The notes beneath the pieces are model-generated. The model had not been told where the DNA came from. It saw only the letters and a program-made list of their open reading frames with translations, and did no database searches. Made by a program: the position numbers and the translations under genes. DNA of 13,234 nucleotides, taken from CAZNYN01 sp964577295. GTDB lineage: Bacteria > Synergistota > Synergistia > Synergistales > Synergistaceae. Positions 7,258 to 13,234 of this stretch are shown here, piece after piece; position 1 is the first letter of the stretch, and each line of letters opens with the position of its first letter. The stretch covers positions 1-13,234 of the forward strand of contig CAZNYN010000052.1 in NCBI GenBank assembly GCA_964577295.1, in the 5' to 3' direction.

Positions 7258-7785
7258 ATGTCACTTGACAGCATAAACAAGAAACGTTTGGTAATACGCA
7301 TAGTTCTTCTCTGCCTGATTGTGGCGTTTGGCTTTGGACTTTACTACATAGGCAAGGAACACGAAGTGCTTATCGATAACAAGGATGTCGAAATAGCGGG
7401 TAAGAGCTACACGGCGCCCGAGTATATGGTTCTTGTTGTTGACGGAAATGAAGAAAAATCTATGGAATTCTATCCCGATGACAGAGACGTTGTAAAAGTT
7501 GCAGGTCCGTCACACACATTTAAGCTCTCTGTTATAAACGAAGATACAGAGCAGGTTATCAAAACCGTAGAACGTTCATTTAATTTCGGAAGAACAGGCA
7601 AGCTTATGATATCTTTGCCGGCGATTCTTGAGAACGCGCCCGACGTAAATCTGCCTCTGCCGAATCTTCACAGCGATGAGGAAGTGGAAGAAGCCGCTCC
7701 GGCGGAGAGTGCTCCGGAAGTTCCCGCAGACGGTGAAACGCCTGCGAACAGCGACGCTCCTGCTGCACCTGCTCTTTCCGACTAG
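7258..7785 (+). CDS. Membrane-anchored accessory protein of the ABC operon, unknown function
   Basis: I do not recognise a characterised family; it may match a DUF but I cannot name one with confidence. It has 175 residues. A short basic N-terminus is followed by one hydrophobic segment (about 11-31), with no signal-peptidase or lipobox site evident, so it is probably an anchor with the rest outside the cytoplasm. Residues 35-125 look beta-rich (DKDVEIAGK-like strands, TFKLSVINEDTE, GKLMISLPAIL). Residues 139-175 are a disordered-looking tail rich in Glu, Asp, Ala and Pro with no Lys or Arg. The start has GAGAGGAG at 7243-7250, and the gap to permease 2 is 2 bases, so it belongs to the importer operon as the last gene before the terminator. 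A role in importer assembly, stability or docking of binding proteins is inference from context. Confidence 0.75.
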   Translation: MSLDSINKKRLVIRIVLLCLIVAFGFGLYYIGKEHEVLIDNKDVEIAGKSYTAPEYMVLVVDGNEEKSMEFYPDDRDVVKVAGPSHTFKLSVINEDTEQVIKTVERSFNFGRTGKLMISLPAILENAPDVNLPLPNLHSDEEVEEAAPAESAPEVPADGETPANSDAPAAPALSD

Positions 7786-7811
7786 GCAATATTTAAGATT
7801 AATCAACTTTG

Positions 7812-7840
7812 CGGACACACTTACAGTGTGTCCGTTTTTT
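7812..7840 (+). terminator. Intrinsic terminator of the ABC importer operon
   Basis: CGGACACAC (7812-7820) pairs perfectly with GTGTGTCCG (7826-7834) around a TTACA loop and is followed directly by six T residues. It ends the four-gene importer operon 26 bases after the last stop codon and separates it from rnf. Confidence 0.9.
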
Positions 7841-7996
7841 ATTATTTCGGCGAAAATTGAAGTGAATATTTTGAGACGCAATTTTCTCTTTACTGAAACT
7901 CTTCGGATAAGTTTACTATTAATAATAAAGGTAATGGAAAAAAACCACGATAAATTTACATTTATTTACCTTACTTCTTCCATTTTTCTTCAAAGA

Positions 7997-8005
7997 TGGT
8001 AAAAT
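7997..8005 (+). promoter_or_regulatory. Probable extended -10 promoter of the rnf operon
   Basis: TGGTAAAAT has the TGn extension followed by TAAAAT, five of six bases of the -10 consensus. The -35 region (CTTCCA around 7977-7982) is weak, which an extended -10 can offset. A start near 8012 would leave a leader of about 74 nt before the ATG at 8086. Confidence 0.4.
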
Positions 8006-8085
8006 AATTGTTCATGTGTATCAGCAATACAAGCGCGATTTTTTATCTACATATATGAGTATGAGAAACAAGGAGGACGGTATTA

Positions 8086-9423
8086 ATGAGGCTTCCAACA
8101 TTCTGGGGGGGTATTCACCCACCGCAGAAAAAAGAACTGACGGTTAATATGACTACAGAAAATTACCTGCCCAAAGGTGAGCTGGTCTTTCCGATGGCTC
8201 AAAATTTAGGCGCCCCGAATCAGCCCGTGGTTAAGAAGGGAGATGCTGTACTGGTCGGACAAAAGCTTGGTGCGACAGATGCCTTTGTCTCTGCTCCCGT
8301 TCTCTCAAGTGTCTCCGGTACGGTAAAGGAAGTCGGGCTGAAAATGACGTCATCGGGGACTTTGGAGATGTGCGTCACTGTCGAGAACGACGGAAAGTAC
8401 GAAAAAGATCCGTCATGGGCCCCTCTTGAAAATTATGAGAGCACAGACCCGAAGGAATATGTCAAAAGGATAAGAGAAGCGGGCATAGTCGGTTTTGGAG
8501 GAGCTACATTCCCAACAGCCGTGAAGCTTTCTCCTCCCCCCGACAAAAAGATCGAGTGGCTTATAGTAAACGGAGTCGAGTGCGAACCGTACCTCAACTG
8601 CGACAACCGTCTCATGCTTGAGAACGGCGAGAAAATAGTCGAGGGGTTAAGGCTCATAATGAGATTATTCCCGGACGCCAAGGGCATAATCGCGATAGAG
8701 AACAACAAACCTGAAGCAATCGCCGCAATGACGGATTTCACGGTAAGGTCAGGCGTCGGAAATATTTCTGTGATGCCTCTTGCAGTTAAGTATCCTCAGG
8801 GCGCGGAAAAGATGCTTATCGAAGCGCTGACGGGACGTGAATTTGTAATGACAGCTCTGCCTGCTGATGTCGGGTGCATAATACTCAACGTGCGCACAGT
8901 CTGCCAGATACGTGATGCGATCGTCGAAGGTCTCCCCGCTCTGACAAGAATTGTCACTGTCACGGGGGAAGCCGTAGCTTCTCCCAAAAATGTTCATGTG
9001 CCGCTCGGTACATCTGTGCGCGAGATTGTGGATTTCTGCGGAGGCTTCAAAGAGCAGCCCGTTAAAATTCTCTCGGGCGGCCCGATGATGGGCACATCAC
9101 TTCGCACGATAGACATTCCCGTTGTGAAGGGAACGTCCGGCATACTTGCTCTCACAAAGGATTCCGCCGCACTTGCTCCGGAAAGCCCGTGCATACGCTG
9201 CGGGCGCTGTGTTGAAGCCTGCCCGATGGGCATTATGCCGAATGAGCTCAATCCCCTCATACTGATCAGGGACTATAAAACATTTGAAGAAAAAGGCGGG
9301 CTGAACTGCATTGAATGCGGAAGCTGCACGTACTCATGTCCGGCGCACCGCCATCTTACACAGTCTTGCCGCGACGGCAAGTCCACTATCATGGCAATGC
9401 GCAGAAAGGCGGCGGCAAAGTAA
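8086..9423 (+). CDS. rnfC: Rnf complex subunit C (NADH-binding, two [4Fe-4S] clusters)
   Basis: RnfC is the peripheral subunit on the cytoplasmic face of the Rnf complex that exchanges electrons with NAD(H). It has 445 residues. The N-terminus MRLPTFWGGIHPP carries the hallmark TFxGGIHPP of the family. The flavin/NADH-binding region shows GFGGATFPT..K (136-147) and NGVECEPYL (162-170). Two ferredoxin-type motifs bind [4Fe-4S] clusters: C369, C372, C375, C379 and C408, C411, C414, C418, each in the CxxCxxCxxxCP pattern. The start is fixed by AAGGAGGA about 8 bases upstream and by the N-terminal hallmark. It is the first gene of the operon; its TAA overlaps the rnfD ATG. The protein lacks the long C-terminal extension seen in some proteobacterial RnfC proteins. 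Confidence 0.97.
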   Translation: MRLPTFWGGIHPPQKKELTVNMTTENYLPKGELVFPMAQNLGAPNQPVVKKGDAVLVGQKLGATDAFVSAPVLSSVSGTVKEVGLKMTSSGTLEMCVTVENDGKYEKDPSWAPLENYESTDPKEYVKRIREAGIVGFGGATFPTAVKLSPPPDKKIEWLIVNGVECEPYLNCDNRLMLENGEKIVEGLRLIMRLFPDAKGIIAIENNKPEAIAAMTDFTVRSGVGNISVMPLAVKYPQGAEKMLIEALTGREFVMTALPADVGCIILNVRTVCQIRDAIVEGLPALTRIVTVTGEAVASPKNVHVPLGTSVREIVDFCGGFKEQPVKILSGGPMMGTSLRTIDIPVVKGTSGILALTKDSAALAPESPCIRCGRCVEACPMGIMPNELNPLILIRDYKTFEEKGGLNCIECGSCTYSCPAHRHLTQSCRDGKSTIMAMRRKAAAK

Positions 9424-10349
9424 TGGAACGTCTGCTTGTAGTTTCAAGTTCACCTCACATACATTCTCCTCTCAGCACACAGAAGATTATGATGTGGGTG
9501 CTGATAGCGTTGGCTCCCGCAGGTCTGGCCGGTGCGTACTTCTTCGGTCTGAGAGCTGTTGCTGTAATGGCTGTCTGCGTTGCTTTCTCTGTCCTGTCCG
9601 AGAAAATATGGCAGAAATGCGCTCATCAGCCCGACACAACGAAAGATTTATCCGCCGCTGTGACGGGGCTGCTTCTGGCTTACAACCTTCCGCCGACAAT
9701 TCCTTTCTGGATGGCGGCAGTTGGAAGCGTATTCTCAATAATCATAGTAAAGCAGTTCTTCGGCGGCATCGGCTGCAACATAGTGAACCCCGCTCTTGCC
9801 GGACGTGCAGTGATGCTCACAAGCTGGCCCGTTCCGATGACGACTTGGACTGTGGACGGAGTATCGACTGCCACGCCTCTTGCTATGATGAAAGGCGGCT
9901 TCGGCAATCTTCCCCAGATGTATGACCTCTTCATCGGGCATGTGGGCGGCTGTATCGGAGAGACTTCCGCCGCGGCTCTGCTCATAGGTTTTGGCATCCT
10001 GCTTTGGAAAGATATAATCAAGTGGCACATTCCAGTTGTCTATATAGCTGTTGTGGGCGCTCTGAGCGTGGTTTTGGGCCGTCCGATGGGGCCTGTTTAT
10101 GAAATATTCGCAGGCGGACTTCTCTTGGGAGCAATATTTATGGCTACTGACTACACAACCTCTCCCATGACGAGGAAAGGTCAGATAATATTTGCCGTGG
10201 GATGCGGTTTTCTCACCGCTATTATCAGATCTTACGGAGGATATCCGGAAGGAGTCTCGTACTCCATTCTTATAATGAACCTGACAGTGCCGCTTATAGA
10301 CAAAGCTGTCAGGCCGCACATATTCGGGGAGGTGAAGAAGAATGGCTAA
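9423..10349 (+). CDS. rnfD: Rnf complex subunit D (membrane flavoprotein)
   Basis: RnfD (308 residues) is an integral membrane subunit, related to NqrB, that carries a covalently bound FMN and takes part in ion-coupled electron transfer. Many hydrophobic segments are visible. Family landmarks are SSSPHIHSPLST (8-19), NPALAGRA near 122-129, and ATDYTTSPMT in the second half. The probable flavinylation site is T151 in STATPL (148-153), equivalent to the S.AT motif modified by ApbE; apbE is not in this window. I start at ATG 9423, which overlaps the rnfC stop as TAATG. The frame stays open upstream to 9315, but that part lies inside rnfC and the family hallmark follows the later ATG. The 3' end overlaps rnfG by 8 bases. 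Confidence 0.96.
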   Translation: MERLLVVSSSPHIHSPLSTQKIMMWVLIALAPAGLAGAYFFGLRAVAVMAVCVAFSVLSEKIWQKCAHQPDTTKDLSAAVTGLLLAYNLPPTIPFWMAAVGSVFSIIIVKQFFGGIGCNIVNPALAGRAVMLTSWPVPMTTWTVDGVSTATPLAMMKGGFGNLPQMYDLFIGHVGGCIGETSAAALLIGFGILLWKDIIKWHIPVVYIAVVGALSVVLGRPMGPVYEIFAGGLLLGAIFMATDYTTSPMTRKGQIIFAVGCGFLTAIIRSYGGYPEGVSYSILIMNLTVPLIDKAVRPHIFGEVKKNG

Positions 10350-11037
10350 GATAATGCGCCTCTCATTGGTACTGCTTCTTATCACCGCCGTTACGGGAAT
10401 AATTCTCGGAGCCGTCTATACTATGACTCTTGAGCCGATACGCGCGGTAAAAGAGCGCGAGAAGATGGAAGCCCTTGCTGCCACTCTTCCCGGCGCGAAA
10501 GAATTTAAAAATATTGAGGTTAAAGACGGCGGAATAATAAAAGAAATTAACGAAGGCTCCGCCGAAGGTGCTCTTGTAGGCTACAACTTTACAGTAGAGC
10601 CCAAGGGATATGCCGGCCCAATCGAGCTTGTCGTCGGAATCGCTAAGGACGGCAAGGTGATGGACATCAAGATACTAAAGCACGGAGAGACGCCGGGACT
10701 CGGAGCGAAGGCGACCGAGCCAAAGTTCTCAGGTCAGTTTAAGAATAAGGCTGTTTCAAAAATCGAGGTCTCAAAAAATCCTCCGACAAATGAGAGCGAA
10801 ATCCAGGCTATATCAGGAGCTACAATAACATCCCGCGCTGTTGCGTCAGGTGTAAATACAGCTCTTGACTACTGGAAGACAAAGCTCGGCGGATGCGCCG
10901 CCCCGTCAGAGTCCACAGACTCGGGTGCGGCATGCGGGATCTGCTCAGACGACGCCTGCACAGACCCCTCGCAGTGCGCCGACGCCATGAGCTCCGCATC
11001 AAAAGATAACAAAAAAGATAAGGGGGACGACGACTGA
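10342..11037 (+). CDS. rnfG: Rnf complex subunit G with cysteine-rich C-terminal tail
   Basis: RnfG (231 residues) is a membrane-anchored flavoprotein whose FMN domain, like NqrC, faces outside the cytoplasm. A single N-terminal membrane segment (about 6-28) precedes the FMN-binding domain. GETPGLGAK (115-123) and SGATITSRAV (158-167) are typical, with T161 the likely covalent FMN attachment residue. After the usual end near residue 183 there is a tail of about 48 residues with five cysteines (C185, C198, C201, C206, C212), followed by a Lys/Asp-rich end (KDNKKDKGDDD). This tail is not part of the standard domain as I know it; it might bind a metal or form disulfides. GGGGAGGTGAAG provides the ribosome site. 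The gene overlaps rnfD by 8 bases, and its stop overlaps the rnfE start. Confidence 0.95.
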   Translation: MAKIMRLSLVLLLITAVTGIILGAVYTMTLEPIRAVKEREKMEALAATLPGAKEFKNIEVKDGGIIKEINEGSAEGALVGYNFTVEPKGYAGPIELVVGIAKDGKVMDIKILKHGETPGLGAKATEPKFSGQFKNKAVSKIEVSKNPPTNESEIQAISGATITSRAVASGVNTALDYWKTKLGGCAAPSESTDSGAACGICSDDACTDPSQCADAMSSASKDNKKDKGDDD

Positions 11038-11771
11038 TGATGAATCCTCTAAAGCTGCTTAAAAACGGCATATTCACTGAAAACCCGACATTTGTGCTTG
11101 TGCTCGGTCTCTGCCCGACTCTTGCCGTTACATCAAGCGCCATAAACGGCATAGGCATGGGACTGGCTGCGACAGCGGTTCTCATGGGTTCAAATGTTGC
11201 TATATCCGCAATACGCAGAATAATTCCCGATGAGATAAGAATTCCTGCGTTTATCGTTGTAATAGCGGGATTCGTAACGGTTGTTCAGCTTCTGATATCT
11301 GCTTACGCCCCGTCTCTCGACAAGTCTTTAGGAATATTTATTCCTCTTATTGTCGTCAACTGCATAATATTGGCGCGTGCCGAAGCATTCGCATTCAAGA
11401 GCGGGGTAATAGACTCACTCTTTGACGGAATAGGCATGGGGCTTGGCTTTACCGCCGCCCTGACCCTTATCGGAAGTATAAGAGAGCTGCTCGGAAACGG
11501 CACAATATTCGACATGCCGATAATGCCCGCCGTCTATCAGCCTGCTCTGCTTGTGATACTCGCCCCGGGAGGATTTATTACACTGGGCATCCTCATTGCT
11601 CTTTTCAGAATGATGCAGATGAAAAAAGAGGAAAAGCGCACAGGCGAAATATCAAAGTATGACGGATGGGAAAAGCTCGGTGCATGTGAGGGCTGCTCGC
11701 TCCGCGCCGTATGCGGCGGCGGAAACAGCACAGTTCCATGTGCCAAGGACAGTAAGGAGGCTGATGCGTAA
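11037..11771 (+). CDS. rnfE: Rnf complex subunit E with cysteine-containing C-terminal tail
   Basis: RnfE (244 residues) is an integral membrane subunit related to NqrD, with about six membrane segments. Together with RnfA it carries the intramembrane iron site, and the expected ligands C26 (LGLCPTLA) and C109 (VVNCIILA) are present. Core landmarks are KSLGIFIPLIVVNC and GFTAALTLIGSIRELLG (137-153). After the last membrane segment (about 171-192) the protein continues for some 50 residues. A basic stretch is followed by C217, C220, C226 and C235 (GACEGCSLRAVC then PC). The basic flank suggests this tail is cytoplasmic. Two adjacent ATGs (11037 and 11040) are possible; the first is closer to the AGGGGG at 11021. 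Its TAA overlaps the ATG of rnfA by one base. Confidence 0.96.
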   Translation: MMNPLKLLKNGIFTENPTFVLVLGLCPTLAVTSSAINGIGMGLAATAVLMGSNVAISAIRRIIPDEIRIPAFIVVIAGFVTVVQLLISAYAPSLDKSLGIFIPLIVVNCIILARAEAFAFKSGVIDSLFDGIGMGLGFTAALTLIGSIRELLGNGTIFDMPIMPAVYQPALLVILAPGGFITLGILIALFRMMQMKKEEKRTGEISKYDGWEKLGACEGCSLRAVCGGGNSTVPCAKDSKEADA

Positions 11772-12349
11772 TGTCTCTTCTGGCTCTCTTTATAGGATCG
11801 ATATTTGTAAATAACATACTGCTCTCCCGCTTCCTCGGATGCTGCCCCTTCTTGGGGGTATCAAGCAAGCTGGAGACAGCCAAAGGAATGGGTATAGCGG
11901 TTGTCTTTGTCATAGTGCTCGCATCTACGATGACATGGCTCGCTTACACATTCATACTGGTTCCGCTCGGACTGGAGTACCTCTACACACTCTCGTTCAT
12001 ACTCATAATAGCCGCACTCGTACAGTTTGTTGAAATAGTGCTGAAGAAGGTTCAGCCGGGGCTTTACAAGTCCCTCGGTATATTCCTTCCCCTTATCACG
12101 ACAAACTGCGCCGTTCTCGGTGTCGCGGTAATCAACATGAATGAGAAATACACTCTTGTCGAGTCCGTAGTTCATGCTCTCGGAGCTTCCTCCGGATTTT
12201 TGCTCGCCATCGTTCTCATGGCGGGTATCCGTGAAAGAATCGAAATAAGCCCGAATATGCCCAAATGTCTGCGCGGACTGCCTATAGCTCTTGTCACTGC
12301 TGGGCTCATGTCCATAGCCTTCATGGGATTCAGCGGTCTCATTAAGTAG
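11771..12349 (+). CDS. rnfA: Rnf complex subunit A
   Basis: RnfA (192 residues) is a six-segment membrane protein related to NqrE and to RnfE, inserted in the opposite orientation. It provides the other ligands of the intramembrane iron centre: C25 in CCPFLGVSSK and C113 in ITTNCAVLGVA. C24 is an additional adjacent cysteine. The motifs NNILLSRFLG (14-23) and KSLGIFLPLITTNC (100-113) are family hallmarks, and the length is the usual one. AAGGAGG at 11755-11761 lies 9 bases before the ATG, which overlaps the rnfE stop codon. A gap of 12 bases separates it from rnfB. Confidence 0.97.
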   Translation: MSLLALFIGSIFVNNILLSRFLGCCPFLGVSSKLETAKGMGIAVVFVIVLASTMTWLAYTFILVPLGLEYLYTLSFILIIAALVQFVEIVLKKVQPGLYKSLGIFLPLITTNCAVLGVAVINMNEKYTLVESVVHALGASSGFLLAIVLMAGIRERIEISPNMPKCLRGLPIALVTAGLMSIAFMGFSGLIK

Positions 12350-12361
12350 GGAGGGCGAAAG

Positions 12362-13162
12362 ATGAACGGAATAATTTATCCTGCAATTGTAATGGGGGGG
12401 CTCGGAATAATCTTCGGGGCTCTGCTCGCCTATGCTTCAAAGAAATTTTTCGTGGAAGTCGATCCGCGCCAGTCTCAGATACGTGAGATACTTCCCGGTG
12501 CGAACTGCGGAGGATGCGGTTTTCCCGGCTGTGACGGCTTTGCCGAAGCGGTTGCCTCGGGTAACGCAAAAGTAACAGGATGCGCAGCGGGAGGAGCCTC
12601 TCTTGCCGAAAAAATAGCGGATATCCTCGGAGTGGAAGCTTCTGCGGAAGAGCCGAAAGTTGCTCTTCTGAAATGCAAGGGTTCTCCGGACAAAACAGTC
12701 AAAAATTGCGTCTACGACGGAGTTTTCGACTGTCGTGAAGCCGTTGTAGTCCCCGGAAAAGGCCCGACCTCCTGCGCTTTCGGCTGCATGGGTTTCGGGA
12801 CATGCGTCACAGTCTGTGCATTTGGGGCTATGTCCGTAAAAGATGGGCTTGCGGTGGTTGACGAAGATAAGTGTGTAGGGTGCGGCGCCTGTGTCGAACA
12901 GTGCCCCCGCGGAGTCCTGACACTTGTTCCGAAGTCATCCCATGTGCATGTTCTCTGCAACTCTCCGCTCAAAGGCGCCGACGTGAAAAAATCCTGCTCA
13001 GCGGGGTGCATCGGCTGTACATTGTGCGTCAAAGCATGCCCCAGCGAAGCGATATCCATGAACGGAGCTCTTGCGGCAATAGATCCCTCAAAGTGTGTGA
13101 ACTGCGGGCTCTGTGTCGGCAAGTGTCCAGTAAAAAATATTACGGATTTAAAAGTCAAATAA
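12362..13162 (+). CDS. rnfB: Rnf complex subunit B (multi-cluster ferredoxin-like electron input)
   Basis: RnfB (266 residues) accepts electrons from reduced ferredoxin on the cytoplasmic face. One N-terminal membrane anchor (about 5-24) precedes the 4Fe-4S (Fes) domain ANCGGCGFPGCDGFAEAV with C49, C52, C57 and later C74. Four more clusters follow: C138/C142/C148/C152 (CxxxCxxxxxCxxxC), C171/C174/C177/C181, C216/C219/C222/C226 and C245/C248/C251/C255, the last three in the CxxCxxCxxxCP pattern. Further cysteines at 105, 116, 124, 199 and 212 are unassigned. This cluster-rich form resembles RnfB of clostridia and acetogens rather than the shorter proteobacterial form. GGGAGGG at 12349-12355 precedes the ATG. 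It is the last gene of the operon, followed by a terminator 20 bases after the stop. Confidence 0.97.
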   Translation: MNGIIYPAIVMGGLGIIFGALLAYASKKFFVEVDPRQSQIREILPGANCGGCGFPGCDGFAEAVASGNAKVTGCAAGGASLAEKIADILGVEASAEEPKVALLKCKGSPDKTVKNCVYDGVFDCREAVVVPGKGPTSCAFGCMGFGTCVTVCAFGAMSVKDGLAVVDEDKCVGCGACVEQCPRGVLTLVPKSSHVHVLCNSPLKGADVKKSCSAGCIGCTLCVKACPSEAISMNGALAAIDPSKCVNCGLCVGKCPVKNITDLKVK

Positions 13163-13182
13163 TACAAATTAAGCAAAAGAGG

Positions 13183-13223
13183 CGGCGGACACTCCTTTTG
13201 CGGGTGTACCGCCGTTTTTTTTT
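13183..13223 (+). terminator. Intrinsic terminator of the rnf operon
   Basis: CGGCGG (13183-13188) pairs with CCGCCG (13209-13214), and ACAC (13189-13192) pairs with GTGT (13204-13207) past a one-base bulge (A13208). Additional weak pairing closes the loop, and a run of nine T residues follows. It marks the end of the six-gene rnf operon. Confidence 0.88.
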
Positions 13224-13234
13224 GTCAATATGCT

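Larger units (their letters stand above)
7786..8085. other. Intergenic region between ABC operon and rnfC
   Basis: This 300-base stretch has no supported gene. It contains the ABC operon terminator (7812-7840), then AT-rich DNA with an inverted repeat AAGGTAA (7928-7934) / TTACCTT (7966-7972) that encloses a second dyad ATAAAT-TTAC-ATTTAT (7950-7965). An extended -10 promoter candidate lies near 7997-8005, and the rnf leader of about 74 nt follows. Confidence 0.65.

Noticed and set aside
9315..9422. Upstream extension of RnfD by 36 residues
   Set aside because: It lies wholly within the 3' end of rnfC, and the family N-terminus SSSPHIHS follows the ATG at 9423, which overlaps the rnfC stop in the usual way.
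9311..9925. 204-residue plus-strand frame overlapping rnfC and rnfD
   Set aside because: It is an out-of-frame shadow of rnfC/rnfD, rich in Arg, Ser and Cys, with no motif, while rnfD in the other frame is unmistakable.
8086..13162. Na+-translocating NADH:quinone reductase (Nqr) operon
   Set aside because: RnfB with many ferredoxin motifs and RnfC with TFxGGIHPP are present, and NqrF is absent, so this is Rnf and not Nqr.

Overview
The window looks like chromosomal DNA from an anaerobic, amino-acid-fermenting, probably diderm bacterium. Synergistota is my best guess. The reasons are two secreted DUF3798-type proteins with type I signal peptides, an Rnf operon in the anaerobe order C-D-G-E-A-B, and roughly balanced base composition in genes against very AT-rich intergenic DNA. 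This placement is inference; there is no rRNA or other phylogenetic marker here. All recognised genes are on the + strand. I see no tRNA, rRNA, CRISPR array, transposase or phage gene.

Region 1 (1-3258) holds two paralogous genes for exported DUF3798-type proteins that resemble periplasmic solute-binding proteins (439-1641 and 2005-3198). Each has its own sigma70-like promoter and its own intrinsic terminator. An 11-bp perfect inverted repeat lies just upstream of the second promoter.

Region 2 (3259-7840) is a tightly packed operon for an ABC importer. It encodes one double-domain ATPase (3472-5103), two different BPD_transp_2-type permeases (5109-6155 and 6155-7255) and an unrecognised membrane-anchored protein with an acidic Pro/Ala tail (7258-7785). 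It ends in a perfect hairpin terminator. The two upstream proteins are the natural candidates for its binding subunits. The layout resembles BMP/nucleoside-type importers, but the binding proteins are of a different family and the substrate is unknown.

Region 3 (7841-13234) is a complete rnfCDGEAB operon for the membrane-bound ferredoxin:NAD+ oxidoreductase that couples electron transfer to Na+ or H+ export. It has an extended -10 promoter candidate and a terminator after rnfB. All expected cofactor motifs are visible. RnfG and RnfE both end in unusual cysteine-containing tails that probably lie on opposite sides of the membrane.

Together the genes suggest an organism that imports an organic nutrient by an ATP-driven system and conserves energy from reduced ferredoxin through Rnf. 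The link between the two modules is only physical proximity. The least described parts are the DUF3798/ABC/accessory-protein importer and the cysteine tails on RnfG and RnfE.
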